From NCBI RefSeq assembly GCF_003672135.1, contig NC_039518.1, positions 1,550,001 to 1,614,000 of the forward strand: a stretch of 64,000 bases of DNA, read 5' to 3'. Made by a program: the position numbers and the translations under genes. This document shows, one piece after another, positions 39,213-50,510 of this stretch. The DNA is from Ooceraea biroi. Lineage: Eukaryota; Arthropoda; Insecta; Hymenoptera; Formicidae. Within the stretch, counting starts at the first letter, position 1; each line of letters opens with the position of its first letter. Under the pieces are notes generated by a model, which ran no database searches, had not been told where the DNA came from, and saw only the letters and a list, made by a program, of their open reading frames with translations.

Positions 39213-40045
39213 CACCCTCAGAAAGGATTTCTGATAACAAGACGAAAAATATTCTTCACTAATTTAATCGTATTACAAGTATAAAAAATATGAAAATAAA
39301 ACAATTTTTTATTTAAATCAGTAATTTCTATTCTTCTCTCTCGAATTAAATAAGATTGTCTCACTGTCTCGAGACAAGAGTAACATGTACAAATTTATGC
39401 TTATATATTCTTGTATGTAGAATAATTTGATATTAGCGCCATTTTATAATAGGCTTTGTCGATGTCGACGCATCATTTTCTCACGGTCGCTCGTCGACTC
39501 GGCGCCGTCCTTTATTCGGATGAAACGGCCAATATTTATGTGTTGCAATCGAAAATCGGGAAAGTGTTTCTGTTATTTACAACGAATAAGTGCAATACTC
39601 TACAAGAAATATTAAACGATATGGAAATGTAAGTAAGTATATACAATATACTTACTTGAGAAATAAGATTCGAGATAAGACATTTCCACTTATTCATTGT
39701 AAATAACAGAAACACTTTCCCGATTTTCGATTGCAACACATAAATATTGGCCGTTTTGTGCAGATTCTACAAATTCTCTTAGAAGAATAGAATAAGATGT
39801 CTTTGAGATCTCACAATATTCTGAAATCAAGAATATTGTGAACTCGCTAGAAATTTGTATCTAAATCCTTCTGAGAAAATGAATGAGACAGCACCAAGAT
39901 TATTTAAATCTAGATTTTGGAATTTTCTATTCAAGATTAAAATATGCTTCTTTTGAATAATAAATATGATTGTCGCTATAGCGATCTTATTTTATAATAG
40001 ATTAAAGAGTGATAGCATTAAGTCCAGAAATCTTTTCTGCGGGTG
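39213..40045 (+). mobile_element. 833-bp MITE, copy 3
   Basis: Same orientation and length as the 5192 copy, with CACCCTCAG and GCGGGTG termini and TA on both sides (39211-39212, 40046-40047). It differs at scattered single bases. The internal hairpin is conserved. Confidence 0.88.
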
Positions 40046-40047
40046 TA

Positions 40048-42014
40048 ACTTTGATTTGCTAAATCAACTTTGGCAGGTTGACTTTACACGTCGTGGCACA
40101 CTAAACCGCGCGTTCGCGTGGAAAATCAAGTTAGATTTTATTAAATTTTATCATCATGTGCCAGCTCTTCCAAAAACTCATTTCAAAACTCGCGTTCGTA
40201 ATGAAGTAAACTCGCGCGGGCAAGGCTTTGATTAATTAACTGCAGCGCGACTCCCGAGCATGCGAATGAAGAACCGATCCTCGCGGAAGCAAAGAGGCAC
40301 GTCAGAAGATGAGAAGGGGAGGAATTGAACGAAAAAGGAGCGAACTTGATTAAAAGCCGATAATGCCTAACCCGAAGCGGCGCACGGAATTCGATTTCCC
40401 GATTTGCGTTCACGGACGAACGCTTCGTTTCTTTTCCGACAAGAGTGGAACTCGCCGGATTAACCTGCCGTTCGGCATTTTCCAGAGAGAGGATTGCACC
40501 CAACACACTGCAAAAAAAGTTGCTTTTAGTAGACATTTCCCGTTAGTTAATTTGCTCAAATGAAAAATCCTACCGGAGAGAGTTAGCGCGATTTAGAGAA
40601 ATCAAAATATTCTATAATAAAACCGCGATATCGGATCGCATTTCTAAATACGTGTCACATTTCATTGCACTTTTTACGATATTCACTGTCAATCAGAGAA
40701 TCAAATGTCAATATCTATCGCTATCGAATTCATGCATCTCTCTCATATTGAAATTGTATATTAGAGATAATGTCGAAAATGGTTCGTACAAGTATCGAGC
40801 AATATGCATTATTTTGATTGACACTATTTTAGAAGACCTTTGACCTTTGTATTACTTGAACCATGCGAAAAAAAATGTTTTCGAGCGATCAATCACGATT
40901 CAGCATCGTTTAATTCGGAGTAGGTATCGTTTCACGCCCCAAGCTCGGCCGCGCGTGAAACGCGCGTTAATCGCTGTATACGCGCATAACAAATGAAAAA
41001 TTTCACCGCGATTATCCATTATCGCGATACATTTCGCGCGATTATCGCCCCCGCGCGTCTCACTCGCGCCGTTACCTATTAACAAATGAACGCCCATCGA
41101 AATTACGTGACAAAACAAACTTTAACACAATTCAACGCAAGAGCTTTCCCGCTGAAATTGCATTCTCTTAAAATTGAAAAATTTTTTTCAATTTTAGACT
41201 GAACAAAAATGCATTCGTTATAACGAATATGTATTCGTTGGCATTCACGCAGCAGCATGCTGAAAAGAATGACCAATGCGCGGCATTGGCAAGCTGACAA
41301 TGAGACTTTGTTAAGAGCCAATGTAATCGTCTAATCGATAATTGTCGCAGTCATTGTCGTCGTTGTCGTCACGATAATCGGAATGAGTTATCGGTATGTG
41401 TGATCGTGCGAGGAGCACGCGAGGCTCGCGAAGGCCCTGGTCAATGGCAAATTGAAATTAAGCTTCTCATTTTTCAAACTCGCACGAAACCACGACTAAA
41501 CGCCGGCTGCCGCGGAGCCGTGTAAATCAACTCGATAATCTTTCACGCGACGCTACGGTGACACGCTCGTGTGAACCTCCGTGTACATAGAGACGCTGGC
41601 TTTTAACATTTTTCTCATGTGCACATTGACACAGTTTCCGATAAAATCGGTTATCGCAGTTTGTTACTTTTTTTTTAATGAAGGAAGACTCTGGTATCGA
41701 CAAGCACGTTTTCTTCCGATAATTAACTGAAGTTCAATGCGCGGTAAAAATTCCAACTGAACTTGGTATTTCAGGTTTTTGCACCGCTGATGCAAAGCAA
41801 TGACGAACAGAATTAACCGAATTGTAGCTCAACGGGATAACGAAATCCGTGGCGAGTGAAATCGATACTCATTGGAGGGACGGAGCGCTTAAGCGTTTAA
41901 ATCCCGATTTGGGCGATGTAGGTTTACGATTACGGCGTACGTCGCGATGTGCTGAATCGGCATCGCGCGCAATCGAAGGCACTCGCGTTAAAGCCGTTAT
42001 GCCAACGAAAAGCG
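40048..42014. other. Non-coding stretch, no gene seen
   Basis: CpG-rich sequence at 40180-40550 and 40900-41100. The open frame at 41849-42151 runs into the duplicated flank and has no recognisable product. Confidence 0.45.
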
Positions 42015-42337
42015 CGAACGCGCCACTAAAACCCATGCTCGCGTTGCCGCAGGAAACCGGAAATGCAGCGGCAGCAACGCGATTAAGCACAAAAGCACGC
42101 GCGCCATGCTTTAGCGTGCTGCGTGAGTATTTAATTCCATTTATCGGCTAAATCAATAGCGAATTGTTGTTTCCGACTGGCGCGGCAGGTAATAAAACGA
42201 CGTTGATGCAACAACAGCAGCAGCAACAATGGACTGAACGCGCGTACGAATACGTACACGAGTTGTATGTTCATCTGACACGGCGAGCTTAATTAAACGA
42301 TCGTCTTTAATCGTGAACAGTCGTATACGTAAAATAA
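42015..42337 (-). repeat. Flank of array C, duplicated in inverse at 11692-12010
   Basis: Host sequence adjoining the right (3') end of the minus-strand array C. It includes a short CAACAGCAGCAG stretch at about 42208-42226. The reverse-complement copy after array A shares the junction with the transposon end (TATTATTT(T)ACGTATACGAC). Here it is clean and continuous with the unique sequence below 42015, so this is probably the authentic locus. Confidence 0.85.
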
Positions 42338-42339
42338 TA

Positions 42340-45300
42340 TTAGGGGTGTGATTTCGTTTTGAGGGGTTTTTTTGCTCAAAAACGCATGTATTTAAATATG
42401 GTAATGAATGAATACCTTAATCAAAATATTTTCCTTCGTTTTCTATAACTTTTTCCCATCTTTCTGGCAAGAGATGGATTCCACCACGATAAAATGACTC
42501 TTCTTTTCAGTTGATCCATTCGTCGACGAATTTTCGCACTTCTTCCACATTATCAAAGTGTGTATCCTCTAAAGCGTGTTGCATCCACCGGAACAAATAA
42601 TAATCCCATGGAGCAATGTCCGGGGAAGACTTGCCATTCAAGCTCTAATAGTGTTTCTTTCACTGATAACGCAACGTGAGGTCGAGCGTTGTCACGAAGA
42701 AGAATCACTTTCCGTCGTTTGCTCGCAATTGGTGGTCGTTTTTGGTCCAACGCTTGCTTCAACTTGTACAATTGGTGTCGATAACCATCAGCCGTGACAG
42801 TCTCGTGCGGATTTAACAGCTCATAGTACACTATTACTTTTGAACCGTGAATATTGCGTCTCGGAGTGGATGTTGATGGTTCGCCTGGATCCACCCATGA
42901 TTTTCTGCGTTTCGGATTATCAACATAGATCCACTTTTCATCCCCAGTAACAATCCGAGACAAAAGACTCTTCTTTTTTTGCCTGCCGATCAACGAAATG
43001 CAAATGTTCAACCGGTTCGCAATGGCACTTTCCGATAATTGATGTCGAACCCATTTCCCTTCTTTCTGAATTTTTCCCATTTCATGTAAATGTTTGGTAA
43101 CTGTTGTACGATCAACATTTAATGCTCTGGCAAGAGATGGATTCCACCACGATAAAATCACTCTTCTTTTCAGTTGATCCATTCGTCGACGAATTTTCGC
43201 ACTTCTTCCAAATTATCAAAGTGTGTATCCTCTAAAGCGTGTTGCATCCACCGGAACAAATAATAATCCCATGGAGCAATGTCCGGGGAAGACTTGCCAT
43301 TCAAGCTCTAATAGTGTTTATTTCACTGATAACGCAACGTGAGGTCGAGCGTTGTCACGAAGAAGAATCACTTTCCGTCGTTTGCTCGCAATTGGTGGTC
43401 GTTTTTGGTCCAACGCTTGCTTCAACTTGTACAATTGGTGTCGATAACCATCAGCCGTGACAGTCTCGTGCGGATTTAACAGCTCATAGTACACTATTAC
43501 TTTTGAACCGTGAATATTGCGTCTCGGAGTGGATGTTGATGGTTCGCCTGGATCCACCCATGATTTTCTGCGTTTCGGATTATCAAATAGATCCACTTTT
43601 CATCCCCAGTAACAATCCGAGACAAAAGACTCTTCTTTTTTTGCCTGCCGATCAACGAAATGCAAATGTTCAACCGGTTCGCAATGGCACTTTCCGATAA
43701 TTGATGTCGAACCCATTTCCCTTCTTTCTGAATTTTTCCCATTTCATGTAAATGTTTGGTAACTGTTGTACGATCAACATTTAATGCTCTGGCAAGAGAT
43801 GGATTCCACCACGATAAAATCACTCTTCTTTTCAGTTGATCCATTCGTCGACGAATTTTCGCACTTCTTCCAAATTATCAAAGTGTGTATCCTCTAAAGC
43901 GTGTTGCATCCACCGGAACAAATAATAATCCCATGGAGCAATGTCCGGGGAAGACTTGCCATTCAAGCTCTAATAGTGTTTATTTCACTGATAACGCAAC
44001 GTGAGGTCGAGCGTTGTCACGAAGAAGAATCACTTTCCGTCGTTTGCTCGCAATTGGTGGTCGTTTTTGGTCCAACGCTTGCTTCAACTTGTACAATTGG
44101 TGTCGATAACCATCAGCCGTGACAGTCTCGTGCGGATTTAACAGCTCATAGTACACTATTACTTTTGAACCGTGAATATTGCGTCTCGGAGTGGATGTTG
44201 ATGGTTCGCCTGGATCCACCCATGATTTTCTGCGTTTCGGATTATCAAATAGATCCACTTTTCATCCCCAGTAACAATCCGAGACAAAAGACTCTTCTTT
44301 TTTTGCCTGCCGATCAACGAAATGCAAATGTTCAACCGGTTCGCAATGGCACTTTCCGATAATTCATGTCGAACCCATTTCCCTTCTTTCTGAATTTTTT
44401 CCATTTCATGTAAATGTTTGGTAACTGTTGTACGATCAACATTTAATGCTCTGGCAAGAGATGGATTCCACCACGATAAAATCACTCTTCTTTTCAGTTG
44501 ATCCATTCGTCGACGAATTTTCGCACTTCTTCCAAATTATCAAAGTATGTATCCTCTAAAGCGTGTTGCATCCACCGGAACAAATAATAATCCCATGGAG
44601 CAATGTCCGGGGAAGACTTGCCATTCAAGCTCTAATAGTGTTTATTTCACTGATAACGCAACGTGAGGTCGAGCGTTGTCACGAAGAAGAATCACTTTCC
44701 GTCGTTTACTCGCAATTGGTGGTCGTTTTTCGTCCAATGCTTGCTTCAACTTGTACAATTGGTGTCGATAACCATCAACCGTGACAGTCTCGTGCGGATT
44801 TAACAGCTCATAGTACACTATTACTTTTGAACCGTGAATATTGCGTCTCGGAGTGGATGTTGATGGTTCGCCTGGATCCACCCATGATTTTCTGCGTTTC
44901 GGATTATCAACATAGATCCACTTTTCATCCCCAGTAACAATCCGAGACAAAAGACTTCTTTTTTTGCCTGCGATCAACGAAATGCAAATGTTCAACCGGT
45001 TCGCAATGGCACTTTCCGATAATTGATGTCGAACCCATTTCCTTCTTTCTGAATTTTTCCCATTTCATGTAAATGTTTGGTAACTGTTGTACGATCAACA
45101 TTTAATGCTCTGGCAAGAGATGGATTCCACCACGATAAAATCACTCTTCTTTTCAGTTGATCCATTCGTCGACGAATTTTCGCACTTCTTCCAAATTATC
45201 AAAGTGTGTATCCTCTAAAGCGTGTTGCATCCACCGGAACAAATAATAATCCCATGGGAGCAATGTCCGGGGAAGACTTGCCATTCAAGCTCTAATAGTG

Positions 45301-46975
45301 TTTATTTCACTGATAACGCAACGTGAGGTCGAGCGTTGTCACGAAGAAGAATCACTTTCCGTCGTTTGCTCGCAATTGGTGGTCGTTTTTGGTCCAACGC
45401 TTGCTTCAACTTGTACAATTGGTGTCGATACCATCAGCCGTGACAGTCTCGTGCGGATTTAACAGCTCATAGTACACTATTACTTTTGAACCGTGAATAT
45501 TGCGTCTCGGAGTGGATGTTGATGGTTCGCCTGGATCCACCCATGATTTTCTGCGTTTCGGATTATAAAATAGATCCACTTTTCATCCCCAGTAACAATC
45601 CGAGACAAAAGACTCTTCTTTTTTTGCCTGCCGATCAACGAAATGCAAATGTTCAACCGGTTCGCAATGGCATTTCCGATAATTGATGTCGAACCCATTT
45701 CCCTTCTTTNNNNNNNNNNNNNNNNNNNNNNNNNNNNNNNNNNNNNNNNNNNNNNNNNNNNNNNNNNNNNNNNNNNNNNNNNNNNNNNNNNNNNNNNNNN
45801 NNNNNNNNNTTTCATCTCGAATTTTTCCCATTTCATGTAAATGTTTTGGTAACTGTTGTACGATCAACATTTAATGCTCTGGCAAGAGATGGATTCCACC
45901 ACGATAAAATCACTCTTCTTTTCAGTTGATCCATTCGTCGACGAATTTTCGCACTTCTTCCAAATTATCAAAGTGTGTATCCTCTAAAGCGTGTTGCATC
46001 CACCGGAACAAATAATAATCCCATGGAGCAATGTCCGGGGAAGACTTGCCATTCAAGCTCTAATAGTGTTTATTTCACTGATAACGCAACGTGAGGTCGA
46101 GCGTTGTCACGAAGAAGAATCACTTTCCGTCGTTTACTCGCAATTGGTGTCGTTTTTGTCCAATGCTTGCTTCAACTTGTACAATTGGTGTCGATAACAT
46201 CAGCCGTGACAGTCTCGTGCGGATTTAACAGCTCATAGTACACTATCCACACAAATACGAGCATTACTTTCAACGTGAATATTGCGTCTCGGAGTGGATG
46301 TTGATGGTTCGCCTGGATCCACCCATGATTTTCTGCGTTTCGGATTATCAAAATAGATCCACTTTTCATCCCCAGTAACAATCCGAGACAAAAGACTCTT
46401 CTCTTTTTGCCTGGCGATCAACGAAATGCAAATGTTCAATCGGTTCGCAATGGCACTTTCCGATAATTGATGTCGAACCCATTCCCTTCTTTCTGAATTT
46501 TTCCCTTTCATGTAAATGTTTGGTAACTGTTGTTCGATCAACATTTAATGCTCTGGCAAGTTCTGAGTGGATTGTGTTGGATTTTCGTCCAATAATGCTT
46601 GCAATCTGCATTCTCAAGCTTCTTGTTGTCCCGAGCGTTCTTTGTCCCTCACATCAGTATGACCACTTTAAAGCGTCTAAACCAGTATTCACGCGTCTTA
46701 ATTGATGGGCAGAATCACCATAAGTTTCCACAAGAATTCTATACCGTCAGCCGCAGTTTTCTTTTGATTAAAAAACAAAAGCAACGCATGTGGAAAATGC
46801 TGTTTCGGAAGTTGCATTTTTACGATGATATAAACACGATTGCTATTAATGCTACTAAATGTCATGGATAATGTCAGCACTGTAAGAAAAACAACAGTTA
46901 TCGGAAACAGCTATTGGAACAAACTGACACTACAGCCGTCTGTTGCAAAACCCTCAAAACTAAATCACACTCCAT
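42340..46975 (-). mobile_element. Mos1-like mariner with about six internal tandem units (array C)
   Basis: On the minus strand the element runs from a slightly altered left end near 46975 (GGAGTGTGATTT) to TTAGGGGTGTG inverted at 42340, with TA beyond. Unit junctions (TCTGGCAAG on the plus strand) are at 42463, 43126, 43788, 44450, 45109, 45878 and 46552, giving six units, one broken by the 100-base gap. Units carry TGDEKW and RDNARPH but lack the third catalytic region. The 42463-43126 unit reads past the usual stop (SVKETLLELEWQV). The 5' unit (45878-46552) keeps the segment around WWD that other units lost. Indels increase from about 44960 upwards. Confidence 0.88.
45710..45809. other. 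Assembly gap of 100 N
   Basis: Exactly 100 undetermined bases inside a tandem unit of array C; such a round length normally marks a gap of unknown size. The number of units in array C is therefore uncertain. Confidence 0.98.
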
Positions 46976-47022
46976 AGTATAAAGTTATTGACTCAATAGA
47001 GTATTTATATGATATGGATGTA

Positions 47023-48238
47023 TTAATTTAGTTTTTTGCAACAGACGGCTGTAGTGTCAGTTTTCCAATAGCTGTTCCGATAACTGTTGTTTTCTTACAG
47101 TGCTGACATTATCCATGACGTTTAGTAGCATTATAGCAATCGTGTTATATCATCGTAAAAATGCAACTTCCGAAACAGCATTTCCACATGCGTTGCTTTT
47201 GTTTTTAATCAAAGAAAACTGCGGCTGACGGTTATAGAATTCTTGTGGAAACTTATGGTGATTCTGCCCATCAATTAAGACGCGTGAATACTGGTTTAGA
47301 CGCTTTAAAAGTGGTCATACTGATGTGAGGACAAAGAACGCTCGGGACAACCAAGAAAGCTTGAGAATGCAGATTTGCAAGCATTATTGGACGAAAATCC
47401 AACACAATCCACTTCAGAACTTGCCAGAGCATTAAATGTTGATCGAACAACAGTTACCAAACATTTACATGAAACGGGAAAAATTCAGAAAGAAGGGAAA
47501 TGGGTTCGACATCAATTATCGGAAAGTGCCATGCGAACCGATTGAACATTTGCATTTCGTTGATCGCCAGGTAAAAAAGAGAGTCTTTGTCTCGGATTGT
47601 TACTGGGGATGAAAAGTGGATCTATTTTGATAATCCGAAACGCAGAAAATCATGGGTGGATCCAGGCGAACCATCAACATCCACTCCGAGACGCAATATT
47701 CACGGTTAAAAGTAATGCTCGTATTTGGTGGGATAGTGTACTATGAGCTGTTAAATCCGCACGAGACTGTCACGGCTGATCGTTATCGACACCAATTGTA
47801 CAAGTGAAGCAAGCATTGGACCAAAAACGACCACCAATGCGAGCAAACGACGGAAAGTGATTCTTCTTCGTGACAACGCTCGACCTCACGTTGCGTTATC
47901 AGTGAAACAAACACTATTAGAGCTTGAATGGCAAGTCTTACCGCACCCCGCGTATTCTCCGGACATTGCTCCATGCGATTATTATTGTTCCGGTCGATGC
48001 AACACGCTTTAGAGGATACACACTTTCATAATTTCGAAGAAGTGCGAAAATTCGTCGACGAATGGATCAACTGAAAAGAAGAGTCATTTGATCGTGGTGG
48101 AATCCATCCCTTGCCAGAAAGATGGGAAAAGTTATAGAAAACGAAGGAAAATATTTTGATTAAGGCATTCATTCATTATCATATTTAAATACATGCGTTT
48201 TTGAGCAAAAAAACCCTCAAACTAAATCACACCCCTAA
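47023..48238 (+). mobile_element. Mos1-like mariner, single-unit, least-deleted copy (D)
   Basis: One copy without tandem expansion, TA on both sides, with a left terminal repeat that has lost GGAGTGTG. It retains the segment AATGCTCGTATTTGGTGGG at about 47717 and the codons for LPHPAYSPDIAPCDY at about 47937-47980, the third-Asp region missing from every tandem unit. It thus shows the ancestral layout of the family. Numerous one-base losses break the frame, some possibly sequencing errors. Right-end codons FVDEWIN*KEE and LPERWEK...ENEGKYFD match the usual mariner C-terminus. Confidence 0.88.
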
Positions 48239-48504
48239 TATTAAATATATTTTCCTATTATTCTTCGAGTGTTATGAAATTTCGTATTTCGATATTCTAC
48301 GATTAAGTAAATGTGCGACATTCTTTCACATTTATGAATTCTCTATGTTATGTGTGGAAGATAAAGCTAATCGCTCGAGGCATGCCACGGAAAAAGATGT
48401 GTGTGCGTGCCTACTTGGGGAGATGCTATGAAGAATATTTGTAGGAAACAATTTCAGGTATAAGAGATTCTTGTTTTGAGGGACATTTCGTTTCGAAACT
48501 TTAG

Positions 48505-48929
48505 GCAGCCAGAGTTTTGCAAGTGGGCCTTTAACGTGCCACGAGGAGAAGCGTGTCTGTTAAAGTGGGAAATGATTCCGTCGGACACCGATATCCTCGT
48601 GACGCACACGCCTCCCGTCGGTTATGGGGACCTGTGTTGCACTGACGTACGCGCCGGATGTGTCGAATTATTGTCAACGGTGCAAAATCGCGTGAAACCC
48701 AAGTATCACGTATTCGGTCACATACACGAAGGTACGACGAAGTTTTTAAGCGCGAGGTCGAAATAAAAATTATTCGAGCTACATAATTTTGTGTCTTGCA
48801 GGATATGGTATATCTTCAGACGGCAAGATAATATATATCAATGCGTCGACGTGCGATTTGAATTATCTGCCGAATAATCCACCAATAGTATTTGATATAA
48901 CATTACCTCCCGGTGTTCAAAAATCGTGA
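48505..48929 (+). CDS. MPPED/CG16717-type metallophosphoesterase, last two exons
   Basis: Exon 48505-48731 (acceptor TTTAG, donor GTACGA) encodes QPEFCKWAFNVPRGEACL, ILVTHTPPVGYGDLCC and the start of HVFGHIHEG. Exon 48802-48929 (acceptor TTGCAG) continues the split Gly codon with YGISSDGKIIYINASTC and ends at TGA 48927-48929. These are the C-terminal blocks of the MPPED1/MPPED2/CG16717 family of calcineurin-like metal-dependent phosphodiesterases. The TH and GHIH motifs supply metal-binding histidines. GHIH is intact here, whereas mammalian MPPED2 has Gly in place of the first His. The N-terminal half with the DxH, GD and GNH motifs was not found in the window. The gene converges with PRPS downstream. 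Confidence 0.9.
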
Positions 48930-50349
48930 ACCATCAGCCGAGGTAATATATCCAACGCTATCGACCTACGCTTCATTGCACAATGTTGCATTATGAAGTT
49001 TCGAATTTTGTAAACTAAAGAAAATCGGTGTATGACCGATATAAAAATACGTATGGAAGTTTCTTGCCTTAATTTTTCAACCACACGTGTATAAAATATA
49101 TCGTATGAGTTATCAATTGCATTCAATTGTCTTTCATTTTCACACGATTTTCTAATAAAATTTCATAATACAATTCAATATGTTGTTCTTCGAATAAAAT
49201 CAAATCCTGTGAATTCTCCTCTCCATTTTCTAATTTTGCGATAAAATACAATCGTAAATATTTGTTAAGAGAATATGAACGTTCAAGTAACTTTTAATAA
49301 ACTCGATACTCGGTAAATAATAAAAATCAGATTTTATCAGAATGCACTGCTTGACATAAATAATGGTAGTTCGCTATTCAATAAGTAGACACGAAAAGTA
49401 GGGCCATGTTTTACTTTCATACATTTATTGCAATACTCACACGAATAACAAGTGGCACTTTTTCGTTGAGTAAGAAGAATTTGCAATCATGTGTTGTCAT
49501 GTTAAACTAAATTCATATATTGGTTCGCGATTGTTTTAATAAAAGCGAAATTTGTATATTTATTACTACATTCATTTTGATATCGTCAGTAATTCATTAC
49601 GCTAAATACGGTCAGCGCCATTTTCTCTATTGTATATATGGTACTTGTAACGCGATAGACTCTCTTTCTCCCTGTCTCTCTCACTCTAAATAGTATAATT
49701 ACGAAATTTTTCTTGCCGACTTCCCGTATCGATATATGAAAAATTCTTCCCTACAAGTATTATAAATCTCTAAGATTTATTTAAATACGAGGTCCATGTT
49801 AGCAAATTATCTGATAGATCTATGTGCACTGATATGACACTTTAATCGTGGTGTGCCGACACCACGATTAATTAAATTACTATTTTGCCATTGTAACAGA
49901 TCAATCATGTCCACAACTCTGATCATTCTTCCTTAATTGAGAAAGATAAAAAGGATAAGCTATAATATTATAAATTACATAGAGCTGAAGCTATAATTTT
50001 GATCGCAACAAACTCTAAAATATCATTACATTTTTCTATCGTAAAAGTTTTTCAAGAAAACATGTCTATGTATATATATATATATACAAATTTCTCTCTT
50101 TCTCTCTCTCTAAAAATTCATCACGATTTCGATCTGATTACTGTCACAATTGTCACTCAGAAATTCATGAAAAATAGAGCAAACTATAAATCTCAATTTA
50201 GAATTGGGACACAGAAAATAGGTAAGCCAGCCTGCTGGCTGGCAGGCGAACGTAGTTATCTTTAGCTAACAATAACAATAAACAATTAATGTAAAAAGAG
50301 TACTCATTCTTCTTACATGGCTTGTAAGGTAGATCACGAAAGATTTCAT
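48930..50349. other. 3' untranslated and intergenic DNA between convergent genes
   Basis: AT-rich sequence between the metallophosphoesterase stop (48929) and the PRPS stop (50350). Plus-strand AATAAA occurs at 49154-49159 and again near 49195. On the minus strand AATAAA equivalents (TTTATT on the plus strand) occur near 49425, 49556 and 49778. A TA-rich stretch lies at about 50070-50087. No other gene was seen. Confidence 0.6.
49154..49159 (+). terminator. Candidate polyadenylation signal for the metallophosphoesterase
   Basis: AATAAA about 225 bases after the stop codon on the coding strand. It is the first canonical hexamer I noticed there; a second follows near 49195, so the site used is not certain. 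Confidence 0.45.
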
Positions 50350-50442
50350 CTAATACGGTACATTTGAAAACAGGTACGATACAGATTCACCGTTATGAGT
50401 CCGCCTCACGGCCTCAGCAAACATCATCGAGACGTCGATACA
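50350..50442 (-). CDS. PRPS: Ribose-phosphate pyrophosphokinase (PRPS), last exon
   Basis: On the minus strand, after a TTTTTTCAG acceptor, 30 codons read CIDVSMMFAEAVRRTHNGES and then VSYLFSNVPY before TAG. This matches the highly conserved C-terminus of animal PRPS, the cytosolic enzyme that makes phosphoribosyl pyrophosphate from ribose 5-phosphate and ATP for purine, pyrimidine and NAD synthesis. The exon begins in phase 0. Upstream exons (roughly 290 residues, with the Mg-PRPP binding site) should lie at higher coordinates on this strand, but I did not find them up to 64000. The upstream side is occupied at once by a tandem transposon array at 50511. Confidence 0.88.
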   Translation of the reverse strand, partial: CIDVSMMFAEAVRRTHNGESVSYLFSNVPY

Positions 50443-50510
50443 CTGAAAAAATGGAACGCTTGGTGAATTCTTATGCAGCTTTTTGATCAATTAAATTATT
50501 TTCTAGTTAA

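Noticed and set aside
41849..42151. 100-codon open frame on the plus strand
   Set aside because: Extends into the duplicated array flank and has no family resemblance.
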